Position numbers and translations under genes: made by a program. From Colwellia ponticola (GTDB lineage: Bacteria; Pseudomonadota; Gammaproteobacteria; Enterobacterales; Alteromonadaceae), in NCBI RefSeq assembly GCF_005885605.1, contig NZ_SZVP01000005.1, forward strand, positions 161,531 to 225,530: a stretch of DNA of 64,000 bases. The letters run 5' to 3'. The notes under the pieces were generated by a model, which worked only from the letters and a program-made list of their open reading frames with translations, ran no database searches and had not been told where the DNA came from. How positions within the stretch are numbered: position 1 is the stretch's first letter; every line of letters begins with the position of its first letter. Positions 1 through 9,883 of the stretch are shown here, piece after piece.

Positions 1-17
1 AATTAATGACGCTGATA

Positions 18-905
18 TTATTTAGTCTTTACGCCAATGACTTTCACGGTAAATAACGCTAAAAAACACCCTGATAATAAACCGAGTAAATGGGCAGTGT
101 TAGCAACATTAACCGGTAGTAAATCAACAAAACCTAGCACCAGCCAGAACAGCAAAAAAGCCACTATCGGCTTGGCAAGCGATAAACCTCGCTCTGGTGC
201 TAAATAACCAAACCACCAAACAAAGCCTACCAACGCGTAAACAACACCTGATAAACCACCAAAATTTGCCCCAGAAACTAAATATTGGCCAAGATTAGAC
301 ACAATAGCTGAAATCAGTAATAGGTTAATGAGTGTTGTTTTACCTAGCGATTGTTCAATACTGCCACCTAACTGCCACCACCACATGGTATTAAAAACAA
401 TATGCAACAAAGAAAAGTGAAAGAATGCTGGGCCAATTAAGCGCAACGGCTCTGCTAAGAAGGCGTCCATTGAGAGTTGAGGATAAAACTGTAATGCGTT
501 AAAAATGTCTCGCGACCAACCTAACTCACTGCCAATAAAAACTATCCAGCACAAGGTGAAAGTCACTAGCGTTACAATACCCGCATGCGCTAAAAAACTT
601 TCTTTAAAGCTTTTCACCAAGGTATAATCATCAGTATTTAAGCTAACGGTTTCACCGATATCCCAGGCTGCTTTTTGATATTTATCCGCATAGGGGTTAG
701 CAATAAAGACATCAAACTCTACTTTAGCTTGTGCTAACTTGTCTTCAGGGCAATAAATCACATGCCCTTCATCTTGACTTGATTTAAGCTGAGATTGAAT
801 CCCCAAAGAGTGTAAATAATTACTGAACAATAGCGCAATATTACGATCTTTAAGGTGTACTAACGGCTGTAAAGCATCAGTATTATTAGCAGACTCAGTA
901 GTCAT
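18..905 (-). CDS. glpG: Rhomboid intramembrane serine protease GlpG
   Basis: Intramembrane serine protease of the inner membrane that cleaves transmembrane segments of membrane proteins. Residues 1-90 form the soluble N-terminal domain of bacterial GlpG, followed by about six hydrophobic segments. The catalytic serine is S219 in GGLSGV and the catalytic histidine is H272 in NTAHLLG. The HxxxxHxxxN motif of the second membrane helix is present (H163, H168, N172). The length of 295 residues is near the E. coli protein. It lies 6 bp downstream of glpE on the same strand, so the two are probably co-transcribed. The physiological substrate cannot be read from sequence. Confidence 0.95.
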   Translation of the reverse strand: MTTESANNTDALQPLVHLKDRNIALLFSNYLHSLGIQSQLKSSQDEGHVIYCPEDKLAQAKVEFDVFIANPYADKYQKAAWDIGETVSLNTDDYTLVKSFKESFLAHAGIVTLVTFTLCWIVFIGSELGWSRDIFNALQFYPQLSMDAFLAEPLRLIGPAFFHFSLLHIVFNTMWWWQLGGSIEQSLGKTTLINLLLISAIVSNLGQYLVSGANFGGLSGVVYALVGFVWWFGYLAPERGLSLAKPIVAFLLFWLVLGFVDLLPVNVANTAHLLGLLSGCFLALFTVKVIGVKTK

Positions 906-911
906 GAGTCA

Positions 912-1238
912 CTATCGCTCTATCTGGTCAGGAAATTGTGTTTGCCACTGAGTAAAGCCACCGTCAAGTGAGTACACCTCGGTAAAATCTTGACTGATAA
1001 GAAACGCTGCCGCTTGTTGACTCGAAATCCCGTGGTAACAACAAACAACCACGGGAGCGTCCATATCCGCTTCACGTAAAAAATCCCCTAACGATTCGTT
1101 GGTTAAATTAATCGAGCCGGCAATATGACCACTAGCAAAAGAGTTGGTATCACGAATATCGACCACAACGGGAGACGTATCTGCCATCACGTTTTGTAAC
1201 TCGCTGACCGACATATGCTTAAAACTATTATCTGACAC
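912..1238 (-). CDS. glpE: Thiosulfate sulfurtransferase GlpE (single-domain rhodanese)
   Basis: Cytoplasmic single-domain rhodanese that transfers sulfur from thiosulfate to cyanide or thiol acceptors through a cysteine persulfide. The active-site loop CYHGISS contains the catalytic cysteine, about residue 67, and the DIRD and DGGFTQWQ family motifs are present. An ATG at 1280 would give 122 residues. The GTG at 1238 is preferred: AAGGA lies 7 bases upstream, and the product is 108 residues, the size of E. coli GlpE. It forms a glpE-glpG pair, as in enterobacteria, but no glpR follows inside the window. Confidence 0.9.
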   Translation of the reverse strand: MSDNSFKHMSVSELQNVMADTSPVVVDIRDTNSFASGHIAGSINLTNESLGDFLREADMDAPVVVCCYHGISSQQAAAFLISQDFTEVYSLDGGFTQWQTQFPDQIER

Positions 1239-1348
1239 TGTGTAATCCTTATTTAATGATCTGTTTATTGGTAATACCATGAATGATTATATTTTTCATC
1301 GCGCTACATTATTAATGGTAGCGCTTATCAAAAGTGAGTATAACGAAT

Positions 1349-2374
1349 TTACGTCCAATCTAAAATGACCTTGCCCGATTGACCAGAGCGCATCACATCA
1401 AAACCTTGTTGAAAATCATCAACATTATAATGATGGGTAATTATCGGACTAAGATCTAAGCCCGACTGGATTAAACTCGCCATTTTATACCAGGTTTCAA
1501 ACATTTCACGGCCATAAATGCCTTTGATGGTTAACCCTTTAAAAATAACTTGGCTCCAATCAATGGCCATATCGCTACCAGGAATCCCTAGCATGGCAAT
1601 TTTACCACCATTATTCATGTTATCTAACATACTAGTAAAGGCCATTGGTACACCTGACATTTCTAAGCCAACATCAAAGCCTTCAGTCATACCTAAATCA
1701 TTCATCACATCAACTAAACTTTCTTTACTCACATCAACAGCGCGTGTTGCGCCCATTTTTCTGGCGAGATCAAGACGGTATTCATTCACGTCTGTAATTA
1801 CTACATGGCGTGCACCCACGTGTTTTGCAACCGCCGCTGCCATAATACCGATAGGGCCAGCGCCAGTAATTAAGACATCTTCCCCGACTAAATCAAAGGA
1901 TAGTGCGGTATGAACAGCATTACCAAAAGGATCAAAAATAGCCGCTAAATCATCTGATATTTCATCAGGTAATTTAAAAGCATTATACGCGGGGATCACC
2001 AAATATTCTGCAAATGAGCCCGCACGATTAACACCAACGCCCACGGTATTTCGACATAAGTGCGTGCGACCACCTCGACAATTACGGCAATGACCGCACG
2101 TGATATGGCCTTCACCTGAGACTCGGTCACCTAAACTAAAACCTTTAACTTCTTGACCCATGCCCACGACTTCGCCAGCGTATTCATGACCAACAACCAT
2201 AGGCACTGGAATAGTTTTTTGTGCCCATTCATCCCAGTTATAAATATGAATATCGGTACCACAAATAGCGGTTTTTTTAATTTTTATCAGCAGATCATTA
2301 TGACCCGGAGTTGGTTTTTCAGTACTTGTTAACCAGATGCCTGTTTCTGCTTTTAATTTAGCTAAAGACTTCAT
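1349..2374 (-). CDS. tdh: L-threonine 3-dehydrogenase
   Basis: Zinc-dependent medium-chain dehydrogenase that oxidises L-threonine to 2-amino-3-ketobutyrate with NAD+. Catalytic zinc ligands are C38, H63 and E64. The structural zinc site is C93, C96, C99 and C107. The Rossmann motif GAGPIG is near residue 172. At 341 residues it matches E. coli Tdh and is very similar throughout. It lies 67 bp downstream of kbl, whose product consumes the unstable Tdh product, so the two form a threonine-to-glycine operon. Confidence 0.97.
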   Translation of the reverse strand: MKSLAKLKAETGIWLTSTEKPTPGHNDLLIKIKKTAICGTDIHIYNWDEWAQKTIPVPMVVGHEYAGEVVGMGQEVKGFSLGDRVSGEGHITCGHCRNCRGGRTHLCRNTVGVGVNRAGSFAEYLVIPAYNAFKLPDEISDDLAAIFDPFGNAVHTALSFDLVGEDVLITGAGPIGIMAAAVAKHVGARHVVITDVNEYRLDLARKMGATRAVDVSKESLVDVMNDLGMTEGFDVGLEMSGVPMAFTSMLDNMNNGGKIAMLGIPGSDMAIDWSQVIFKGLTIKGIYGREMFETWYKMASLIQSGLDLSPIITHHYNVDDFQQGFDVMRSGQSGKVILDWT

Positions 2375-2441
2375 TTTTTTCTCTATCTTTGTTGTTTTTC
2401 ATTGTTAATATAACGTTTTGTCGACACACCAAGCGAATAAT

Positions 2442-3635
2442 TTAAATAACTGCCATTGACTTACCGATACGGGTAAAGGCTGCAATAGCATGGTCTAATT
2501 GTGCTTTACTGTGCGCAGCAGAAATTTGGGTGCGAATACGCGCCTGCCCTTTAGGCACCACAGGAAAAGAAAAGCCAATGACGTAAATACCTTCAGCTAA
2601 TAATTGCTCAGCCATGGCACTAGCCACTTTAGCATCGCCTAACATCACCGGTATAATAGCGTGATCAGCACCCGCACAGGTAAAACCTGCCGCCGTCATA
2701 TTTTTACGGAAATAAGCCGCGTTATCTTTGAGGGTTTTGCGTAAATCGTCACCTTGCGCTAGTAATTCAAGTACCGTTAATGAAGCATTAACAATCGCAG
2801 GGGCGAGTGAATTAGAAAATAAGTAAGGGCGAGAGCGTTGACGTAACCATTCTATCACTTCTTTTTTAGCTGAGGTAAAACCGCCTGACGCACCGCCCAT
2901 CGCTTTACCCAAGGTACCGGTAATAATATCTACACGCCCGATAACATCACAATATTCATGGCTGCCACGACCTTGTTCGCCAACAAAGCCTACGGCATGT
3001 GAATCATCAACCATCACCATAGCATTGTATTTATCCGCTAAATCACAGACGCCTTTTAAGTTAGCAATAACACCATCCATTGAGAACACGCCATCAGTAG
3101 CAATTAACTTAAAACGTGCGCCTGCAGCATCCGCTTCAATTAAGCTTTGCTCTAAAGCGGCCATATCATTGTTGGCATAACGAAAGCGCTTGGCTTTACA
3201 TAAACGTACCCCATCAATAATAGAAGCATGATTTAAGGCATCACTAATAATGGCATCTTCTGCCCCTAATAAGGTTTCAAATAACCCTGCATTAGCATCA
3301 AAGCATGACGAGTATAAAATGGTATCTTCCATGCCTAAAAACTCGCTAATACCTTGTTCTAATTCTTTATGGATATCTTGCGTACCACAAATAAAACGTA
3401 CCGACGCCATACCAAAACCGTGTTCATCTAAACCTGTTTTTGCCGCCGCTATTAACTCGGGGTGATTGGCTAAGCCTAAATAGTTATTCGCACAAAAATT
3501 AACGACCTGTTCACCGCTAGCAACCGATATTTGAGCTTGTTGAGCGGTAGTAATAATACGCTCAGCTTTGTACAAGCCCTCAGTTTTAACTTGGTCTATT
3601 TGTGTTTGAATATGGGAATAAAAATTTACTGACAT
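2442..3635 (-). CDS. kbl: Glycine C-acetyltransferase (2-amino-3-ketobutyrate CoA ligase)
   Basis: PLP-dependent alpha-oxoamine synthase that splits 2-amino-3-ketobutyrate with CoA into glycine and acetyl-CoA, the second step of threonine degradation after Tdh. The PLP lysine lies in the motif [10 protein letters not shown] near residue 243, with VDDSHAVG upstream. An ATG at 3686 would add 17 residues. The ATG at 3635 is chosen because GAGGT lies 5 bases upstream and the resulting 397 residues match the family. It is the first gene of the kbl-tdh operon. Confidence 0.96.
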   Translation of the reverse strand: MSVNFYSHIQTQIDQVKTEGLYKAERIITTAQQAQISVASGEQVVNFCANNYLGLANHPELIAAAKTGLDEHGFGMASVRFICGTQDIHKELEQGISEFLGMEDTILYSSCFDANAGLFETLLGAEDAIISDALNHASIIDGVRLCKAKRFRYANNDMAALEQSLIEADAAGARFKLIATDGVFSMDGVIANLKGVCDLADKYNAMVMVDDSHAVGFVGEQGRGSHEYCDVIGRVDIITGTLGKAMGGASGGFTSAKKEVIEWLRQRSRPYLFSNSLAPAIVNASLTVLELLAQGDDLRKTLKDNAAYFRKNMTAAGFTCAGADHAIIPVMLGDAKVASAMAEQLLAEGIYVIGFSFPVVPKGQARIRTQISAAHSKAQLDHAIAAFTRIGKSMAVI

Positions 3636-3862
3636 GAGATACCTCAACAGCGAAAGTAATGAATGGTTAAGCCGCATTATACTCAATATTAGCGCTAAAA
3701 CACCGTTAGCAAAAACACGGAGATATTGCTTTAGAGTGCTTGGTGTAACTAAAAGCTTCCTATTTTATGCTTAATGAACACAATACGCGGTTACTCAAAG
3801 GAATTAATGTTTAAGGCATACTTCGTACAGCCATAATTGCTAAGGCTTATTTGCAAGTCCTT

Positions 3863-3871
3863 TGATATAAT
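3863..3871 (+). promoter_or_regulatory. Extended -10 promoter for waaA-kdkA
   Basis: TGATATAAT is a TG-extended -10 element about 38 bases upstream of the waaA start. No good -35 hexamer sits at the proper distance, which is usual for extended -10 promoters. Predicted from sequence only. Confidence 0.45.
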
Positions 3872-3908
3872 CTACCGATAAACTGACCATTGAGCAATAT
3901 TCTCCTAT

Positions 3909-5342
3909 ATGATTTCCCTGCTAATTTACCGCATTATACTCTTGCTGTTATCACCGTTATTATTGGCTTTTTTACTGGTGCGTTCTAAGAATAACACCGC
4001 TTATCGTCAGCGCTTATCAGAGCGTTTGGGGTTTTTCCCAAAACCTTACCAACAAGGCGGTATTGTTGTGCACGCTGCCAGTGTTGGTGAAGTTATTGCC
4101 TTACAAAGTTTTATCGAGAAGTTATTGGTTACTTACCCTCATTTGCCCATCACTATTACCTCATTTACTCCAACCGGCTCGGCACAAATATCGAAATGTT
4201 TTGGTGACCGTGTTCAACACGGTTATTTGCCGCTAGACATACTGCCCTGCACTGCCTTATTTCTGCAGCGCCTTAAACCTACCATGATGATTTTTATGGA
4301 AACCGAATTATGGCCTAACTTAATTGCTCAATGTAGTAAGCGCTCAGTTAAATTATTATTAATTAATGGTCGCTTATCGAAGAAATCTTTAACGAGTTAT
4401 CAAAAAGTAAACCGACTTATTGAACCCTGTTTAAATCGCTTTGATAAAATACTCACTCAAAGTGAAGAAAACTTAACGCATTTTCTACAACTAGGTGCAG
4501 AGGCAAGTCGCTGTCTAAATACTGGTAATGTAAAGTTTGATATGAGTATTAATCAGCAAGTGACCACTAAAAAAGCGGAGTTAGCCAAATTACTTTTTGC
4601 CAATAAAAATCAAACCAAAAGAACCATTTGGCTAATTGCCAGTACCCATGAGGGCGATGAAGCTATTGCCTTAGCTGCCTTTAAGCAATTATTGCTAGAC
4701 TACCCACAGCTATTATTAGTGATAGTGCCAAGACACCCAGAGCGGTTTGAGCAAGTCGCTAGTCTTTGTACTAAGCAAGGTTTTACATTAGCAAAGCGCA
4801 GTGAAAGTACCGTTATTAACAATGAACAAGTGTGGTTACTTGATAGCCTTGGCGAACTTATGGCGGCTTTTGATCTCAGTAATATCGTCACCATGGGGGG
4901 AAGTTTTAGTGCAGTAGGAGGTCACAATCCATTAGAGCCGGCTTTATTTAACAAACCGATTATTGTTGGTCCTAACATGAGTAACTTTAACGAAATAATG
5001 CAGCAGTTAAGGCAAGAGCAAGCCGTTATTGAGCTAACCTATAATTCGGTAGTTAATGATACTGCCACTCATAAGGCTAGTCCTGAGCTTGCCAGTCAAC
5101 TTGTAGAGCAACTTATCGGTAAAGTGAAACACTTATTACAACAACCCGCTGAGCAAAAAGCCTTAGGTGAAAATGCTCTTAAAGTGGTGTTGGCGAATCA
5201 AGGTGCTAGTGACAAAACTTTAGCGCAAGTAATAAAGCTGTTGGCGACGATAAATATCAACCCTGAGATAAATATTAACCCTGACATTACCCGTAAAGTT
5301 AGTATTGACACTACCATCCCAAAATTAAGAGGCCGCGAGTGA
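3909..5342 (+). CDS. waaA: 3-deoxy-D-manno-octulosonic acid (Kdo) transferase
   Basis: Inner-membrane GT-B glycosyltransferase that adds Kdo from CMP-Kdo to lipid A precursor. An N-terminal membrane anchor occupies residues 5-24. Family motifs are HAASVGE, TSFTPTGS, METELWPN, LVPRHPERF and GGHNPLEPA. At 477 residues it is about 50 longer than E. coli WaaA; the excess is mostly a C-terminal tail with a near-repeat of the unit ININPE/ININPD. It overlaps kdkA by 4 bp, so translation is probably coupled. How many Kdo residues it adds cannot be told from sequence, but the partner Kdo kinase is typical of organisms carrying a single phosphorylated Kdo. Confidence 0.95.
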   Translation: MISLLIYRIILLLLSPLLLAFLLVRSKNNTAYRQRLSERLGFFPKPYQQGGIVVHAASVGEVIALQSFIEKLLVTYPHLPITITSFTPTGSAQISKCFGDRVQHGYLPLDILPCTALFLQRLKPTMMIFMETELWPNLIAQCSKRSVKLLLINGRLSKKSLTSYQKVNRLIEPCLNRFDKILTQSEENLTHFLQLGAEASRCLNTGNVKFDMSINQQVTTKKAELAKLLFANKNQTKRTIWLIASTHEGDEAIALAAFKQLLLDYPQLLLVIVPRHPERFEQVASLCTKQGFTLAKRSESTVINNEQVWLLDSLGELMAAFDLSNIVTMGGSFSAVGGHNPLEPALFNKPIIVGPNMSNFNEIMQQLRQEQAVIELTYNSVVNDTATHKASPELASQLVEQLIGKVKHLLQQPAEQKALGENALKVVLANQGASDKTLAQVIKLLATININPEININPDITRKVSIDTTIPKLRGRE

Positions 5343-6103
5343 CGCAAGCAACAACCAACGAGAATTTTTCTAAGCTTAAACAAGGTAACGTTACCTGCTT
5401 TTTCAATCAAAGCCTGATCAGCGATTTTAGTGCGGCAATGTTGAGCCCAAGCTATTGGCAACAACACAATGCTGTTACCGGTTCCGCCCAAGGTCGCGGC
5501 ACTACCTGGTTTGTCGCCTATAAAGACCATAAAAACATCCAACACGATTGGGTGTTGCGTCATTATTATCGCGGTGGTTTAATCGGTAAAATTAATAAGG
5601 ATTCTTACTGGTTTACTGGCGTAGAAAAAACCCGTGCAGCCGTTGAGTTTGCTTTATTACGTCATATGAAAACACTGCAACTACCCGCTCCTGAGCCTAT
5701 TGCTTACCGTGTTACTCAACAAGGCTTATGTTATAAAGCTGACTTGCTTTCTAGTCGTATTCAACACGCTCAAGATTTGGTGGCTGTGTTATCTAAGCAG
5801 CCTTTAGCAGATGATATTTGGCAACGTATTGGTGCGACCATTAAACGCTTTCATCACCATGGTATTTATCATCATGATTTAAATAGCCATAATATTTTAC
5901 TGGATAATAAAGCGCAGGTGTTTTTAATTGATTTTGATCGCTGTGAATTACGTACTAATCCGGTAAAGACTCAGTGGAAGCAAGAAAACATGGCGCGTTT
6001 ACAGCGCTCATTTTTAAAAGAGTTAACTAAACAACCGCAGTTTTATTTTACCGAGCAAAACTGGCAAACCTTAATGAGCAGTTATCAACAAACTATTATT
6101 TAG
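5339..6103 (+). CDS. kdkA: 3-deoxy-D-manno-octulosonic acid kinase KdkA
   Basis: ATP-dependent kinase that phosphorylates the 4-OH of the Kdo residue on lipid A, a step of inner-core lipopolysaccharide synthesis at the cytoplasmic face. It has a protein-kinase-like fold with catalytic loop HHDLNSHNILL (about residues 179-189) and the metal-binding motif IDFD shortly after. At 254 residues it is typical. The GTG start at 5339 overlaps the waaA stop by 4 bp. The next gene is convergent, leaving only 4 bp between the stops. Confidence 0.93.
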   Translation: MTQATTNENFSKLKQGNVTCFFNQSLISDFSAAMLSPSYWQQHNAVTGSAQGRGTTWFVAYKDHKNIQHDWVLRHYYRGGLIGKINKDSYWFTGVEKTRAAVEFALLRHMKTLQLPAPEPIAYRVTQQGLCYKADLLSSRIQHAQDLVAVLSKQPLADDIWQRIGATIKRFHHHGIYHHDLNSHNILLDNKAQVFLIDFDRCELRTNPVKTQWKQENMARLQRSFLKELTKQPQFYFTEQNWQTLMSSYQQTII

Positions 6104-6107
6104 TTAG

Positions 6108-7502
6108 TTATTCGCTCATTGATGATTGCGTGGCCTGCAAAAATGCCGTCATTTCAGTAAGCATTTCAGCATAGTAAGGGTTGTAGGTTAGTCTTTGCAT
6201 TGCTCGCTTATGCGCAAGATTAATGGCGGTAGTCTCTCCCTTAATAGTCTGTTTATTATTTTTACAGGCTTGATAGCGGGCGGTATCTTTTACATAGTGA
6301 CCACAATTTCTATATTGCCCATTAACACCATAATGGGGGTTATCAGGCGAATTAGTGGTGGCAATATGAGAGACATCTAACACATCACTGCATAAGCTTT
6401 TTGGCGAGCACTCTGGCACGATTACCGTCATCACATCTGCTAACTTCGAAGGCAACTGATTGTTATCACCATAATAAATTAACACGCTTTTTTTCATCTG
6501 CGTTTTAGCAGAAGCTAATTGCCACTGTTGAACTAACTGTAAAGTATGTTTGGTGTCTATGGTTTGATCGTGTTCACTAACAACAACAAAGAGTGGTATT
6601 TCATGTAACTGTCGACTTGCACTAGCGCCTTCATCAACAACGAGACTCATGATCGAATTAACCTGCGCCGCGGCGTGATAGGGGAATGATTCATATTTAG
6701 CAAAATCTATATCGGCATCGATATCAAGCCAATCAACAAAAGGAATAGCATCAATGTATTTAGCTAACCAAGCTAAACTATTTTTCGCTTTTGACGCCGG
6801 AGACCACATAAATAAGCCTTTAATCTTTGTATCAACCTGCTCTTTTTGCATTAAATAATCAAAAATAAGTGCGCCACCGGTAGATAAACCGCCAAGATAA
6901 ACTTCGCTATAATCCGCTAAGGTTTGCTCTATGGCAAAGGTTGCCGCCTGCTGCCACTCTTCATAATTCGTATTTAATAACGCTGATGGCGCCGTCCCAT
7001 GCCCGGGTAATAACAAGGTACGTACGGTAAAACCCTGTTGGTAAAAAAACTGGCTTAGATCATGAAAAGAAAACGGTGAATCTGTTAATCCGTGAATAAG
7101 CAAAATAGCTTTATCATTATTATTTTGGGCTAGCTCAAACGGTGCGAGCAACTGGCTTATTTGCGGCGTTGTTGACCAATGATTCTTTTTTGCTAACTGC
7201 TGGTAGGTCTCAGTAACAAGCGGACAAGGCATACTTGCTCTAGGGTTTTTCTGAATTATTTGCTGATAAGCCTGGCTAAGATATTGTTGATAGCTTGATA
7301 GGCTTTTAAAATGAATACCGGTGAACTGCTCATCTTGCTCTGTATCGGCTAGTTCATTAACAAATCGATACTTACCCGATTCAATAAGCGAGACATAATC
7401 CTCTTGAATAGTCAGGCAATTTTCCTGTGCCACAGCCACCTGAGTATATGACAAAGTACTTACTAGCCAGAATAAGAACTTGTACCTCTTAGCATTGAAC
7501 AT
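6108..7502 (-). CDS. Exported alpha/beta-hydrolase (serine esterase or lipase family)
   Basis: Predicted secreted or periplasmic hydrolase. An N-terminal signal peptide ends near the AVAQE motif at about residue 26. The alpha/beta-hydrolase core begins at about residue 135 with the oxyanion motif LLIHGLTDSP. The nucleophile elbow is GLSTGG, the acid is probably in SEHDQTID, and a histidine in DVSHIATT is the likely base. The substrate is unknown. An ATG at 7508 exists, but AGGGAA would touch it; the ATG at 7502 has the same Shine-Dalgarno at normal spacing. It is convergent with kdkA and is probably a single gene. Confidence 0.8.
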   Translation of the reverse strand: MFNAKRYKFLFWLVSTLSYTQVAVAQENCLTIQEDYVSLIESGKYRFVNELADTEQDEQFTGIHFKSLSSYQQYLSQAYQQIIQKNPRASMPCPLVTETYQQLAKKNHWSTTPQISQLLAPFELAQNNNDKAILLIHGLTDSPFSFHDLSQFFYQQGFTVRTLLLPGHGTAPSALLNTNYEEWQQAATFAIEQTLADYSEVYLGGLSTGGALIFDYLMQKEQVDTKIKGLFMWSPASKAKNSLAWLAKYIDAIPFVDWLDIDADIDFAKYESFPYHAAAQVNSIMSLVVDEGASASRQLHEIPLFVVVSEHDQTIDTKHTLQLVQQWQLASAKTQMKKSVLIYYGDNNQLPSKLADVMTVIVPECSPKSLCSDVLDVSHIATTNSPDNPHYGVNGQYRNCGHYVKDTARYQACKNNKQTIKGETTAINLAHKRAMQRLTYNPYYAEMLTEMTAFLQATQSSMSE

Positions 7503-7651
7503 AACCATTCCCTGTGAGTGTTGCTTAATTGTGCTGTTTAATTATGTTAGGTAACGGCTAAACTAATTAGCGAATTAATTGACGAACTAATCACCGTACT
7601 AATAGAGTAATAATAGCTAATGTTGCCAAGAATATTTCTCCAAAATAGTAC

Positions 7652-7693
7652 ACAAAAAAATAACGCCTTTGAAGCATTAACTACAAAGGCGTT
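7652..7693 (-). terminator. Rho-independent terminator of rph-pyrE
   Basis: A 10-bp perfect stem (7662-7671 with 7684-7693) is followed, reading the minus strand, by a run of T. It lies 48 bases past the pyrE stop. Confidence 0.85.
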
Positions 7694-7740
7694 AGTGATT
7701 TTCACATGACTATACTTTTTTCACTAACAATCGTTAGCCA

Positions 7741-8394
7741 TTAAATACCGTACGTTAGACGATATTGTTTAATGTTTGCTAAGTTATCAGTTAATTCTGG
7801 CTTATTAGCGACTTGCTCTTCAAGATAGGTAACCACATCACCTAAGGTAACAATCGCAGCAACTTGTGTGCCGAAATCACGTTCAACTTCTTGAATTGCA
7901 GACAGTTCTCCTTGGCCTTTTTCTTGACGATCAAGCGCAATTAATACACCTGAAAGCTGTGCACCTTGGGCTTTAATAATCTCCATTGATTCACGAATAG
8001 CCGTACCAGCGGTGATAACATCATCAACTAACATGATTTTACCTGCAAGTGCCGCGCCCACTAATGAACCACCTTCACCGTGTTGTTTAGCTTCTTTACG
8101 ATTAAAGCAATACGGTACATCAATATTATGATGATCGTATAACGCAACCGTCGTGGTAGTCGCAATAGGAATACCTTTGTAAGCTGGACCAAAAACTAAA
8201 TCAAAATCAATTTTTGCATCCATTAATGTTGCCGCATAAAAACGACCTAAACGGGCTAAATCACCACCTGTTTTAAACATACCGGCGTTAAAAAAGTAAG
8301 GGCTAACACGGCCAGATTTTAGCGTGAACTCACCAAAGCGTAATACTTGTTTCTCAATTGCAAATTCAATAAATTCGCGTTGATAATCTTTCAT
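7741..8394 (-). CDS. pyrE: Orotate phosphoribosyltransferase
   Basis: Converts orotate and PRPP to orotidine 5'-monophosphate in pyrimidine synthesis; cytoplasmic homodimer. The PRPP-binding motif [13 protein letters not shown] is intact, as is the flexible-loop segment [11 protein letters not shown]. At 217 residues it is full length. AGGAAA precedes the ATG at normal distance. It follows rph by 17 bp, the conserved rph-pyrE operon. A leader with attenuation is known in enterobacteria; no separate promoter is visible here. Confidence 0.97.
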   Translation of the reverse strand: MKDYQREFIEFAIEKQVLRFGEFTLKSGRVSPYFFNAGMFKTGGDLARLGRFYAATLMDAKIDFDLVFGPAYKGIPIATTTTVALYDHHNIDVPYCFNRKEAKQHGEGGSLVGAALAGKIMLVDDVITAGTAIRESMEIIKAQGAQLSGVLIALDRQEKGQGELSAIQEVERDFGTQVAAIVTLGDVVTYLEEQVANKPELTDNLANIKQYRLTYGI

Positions 8395-8411
8395 TGTTAT
8401 TTCCTGTGCGT

Positions 8412-9125
8412 TTAGCTTAATGCAGCTTTTTGTATGTCGAATAGTTCATTAATACCGTGTTTAGCTAAGCTAAGCATTGCTTGCATTTCTTCAAAGCTAA
8501 ACGGCTCTTCTTCAGCAGTCCCTTGTACTTCAATTAACTTACCGGTATCTGTCATGACTACATTCATGTCAGTGTCCGCTGCTGAATCTTCTATATAATC
8601 TAAATCAGCAACGGCTTCGCCTTTATAAATACCAACCGATACCGCAGCAATCATGTGCTTAAGTGGATTGGTTTTAATAATGTCTTTAGCGCGCATATAA
8701 TTAAGCGCATCAACAAGGGCAACACACGCACCAGTAATAGCCGCAGTACGCGTACCACCGTCAGCCTGGATTACATCACAGTCAACTGAAATAGTATTTT
8801 CACCTAAGGCTTTTAAATCAACCGCAGCGCGTAAGGCACGAGCAATCAAACGAGAAATTTCTAAAGTACGCCCGCTTTGCTTACCTGTAGCTGCTTCACG
8901 ACGCATACGCGTATGCGTAGAACGCGGTAACATGCCATATTCAGCCGTAACCCAGCCCTTGCCTTTACCTTTTAAGAAACGTGGCACACCGACTTCAACG
9001 GTCGCAGTACAAATGACTTTAGTTTCACCAAATTCAATAAGTACCGAGCCTTCGGCATGAGTGGTAAACTGACGGGTAATAGTTACCGGGCGAATTTGCC
9101 CCAATGTTCTACCGCTTGGACGCAT
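8412..9125 (-). CDS. rph: Ribonuclease PH
   Basis: Phosphorolytic 3'-to-5' exoribonuclease that trims tRNA 3' ends and degrades structured RNA; forms a hexameric ring. The whole 237-residue sequence is typical, beginning [14 protein letters not shown], with [18 protein letters not shown] near residue 115-132. A good Shine-Dalgarno (AAGGA) precedes the ATG. It is the first gene of rph-pyrE. In E. coli yicC is divergently adjacent; here yicC lies 3.3 kb away behind the three-gene dehydrogenase operon. Confidence 0.97.
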   Translation of the reverse strand: MRPSGRTLGQIRPVTITRQFTTHAEGSVLIEFGETKVICTATVEVGVPRFLKGKGKGWVTAEYGMLPRSTHTRMRREAATGKQSGRTLEISRLIARALRAAVDLKALGENTISVDCDVIQADGGTRTAAITGACVALVDALNYMRAKDIIKTNPLKHMIAAVSVGIYKGEAVADLDYIEDSAADTDMNVVMTDTGKLIEVQGTAEEEPFSFEEMQAMLSLAKHGINELFDIQKAALS

Positions 9126-9334
9126 GTGTGTTCCTTTATCTTTAGAGTGAGACTGAAAAATTAATTGCGCTATTATAGTGCTTATAACTAAGTCACTTCA
9201 AGATGCGTGTCTTCACACAGAGATTAAATGCTATATTTTGAAGTAATATGAGTACAAAAGAGATTTTTGAAATAAAGTTAGGTAAAGCAAGGTCATGTTA
9301 GTTGTCTTAATCATAAATATTATTAGAGCGTATT

Positions 9335-9883
9335 ATGAAAATTTTTAGCTCATTAGTCATCTGTTTAAACATACTGTTTAGTAGTGTCGCTATAGCAAAC
9401 ACTTCATCTATGGCAGTAGCACCAAACTTACCCACTTACAGTAAAGTGTATGATGACCAACGCGATCCTTTTGCTGATGCTTTGGCTGCACTAGCGCTAG
9501 CACAAGCAACCAATCGACAGGTGCTTATTGAGATAGGCGGTAACTGGTGTAATTGGTGCGAAAAAATGGATAACTTTCTAGTGAAAAATCCCGAAGTGTA
9601 TCAAGCACTACATAGCCAATATGTCGTATTGAAAGTTAACGTAAGTGACCGCAATGAAAATAATGATTTTATGCAATCACTACCGCCAGTATTAGGCTAT
9701 CCGCATATGTATGTATCAACCGCGCAAGGTAAAATGATTTTATCGAAAGACACCGCGGAATTATTAGAGGGTAGTGATTACTCAACAACCCAATGGTTGA
9801 GCTTTTTAAGCAATTGGTCAGTTAGTGCTACTGCCGTTCAAGCACAACTTACTGCGACCACAAAAAACGGAGCAGTTCAGTGA
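9335..9883 (+). CDS. Exported thioredoxin-fold protein
   Basis: A signal peptide occupies residues 1-21 (cleavage near SVAIA-NT). The mature part is a thioredoxin-like domain with the redox motif GNWCNWC (C72, C75), of the kind found in Thioredoxin_7/DUF255-like proteins. It lacks the long extra domains of DsbD. A role in periplasmic thiol chemistry is inferred from the fold. The stop overlaps the start of the next gene by 4 bp (ATGA), so it is translationally coupled to the dehydrogenase genes and may help mature them. No individual family name could be assigned. Confidence 0.8.
   Translation: MKIFSSLVICLNILFSSVAIANTSSMAVAPNLPTYSKVYDDQRDPFADALAALALAQATNRQVLIEIGGNWCNWCEKMDNFLVKNPEVYQALHSQYVVLKVNVSDRNENNDFMQSLPPVLGYPHMYVSTAQGKMILSKDTAELLEGSDYSTTQWLSFLSNWSVSATAVQAQLTATTKNGAVQ

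Noticed and set aside
912..1280. Longer glpE starting at the ATG at 1280
   Set aside because: The GTG at 1238 has a good Shine-Dalgarno and gives the standard 108-residue size; the extra 14 residues have no counterpart in the family.
1301..1324. Hairpin GCGCTAC/GTAGCGC between tdh and glpE, as a terminator of tdh
   Set aside because: No T-run follows it on the minus strand, so it does not qualify as a Rho-independent terminator.
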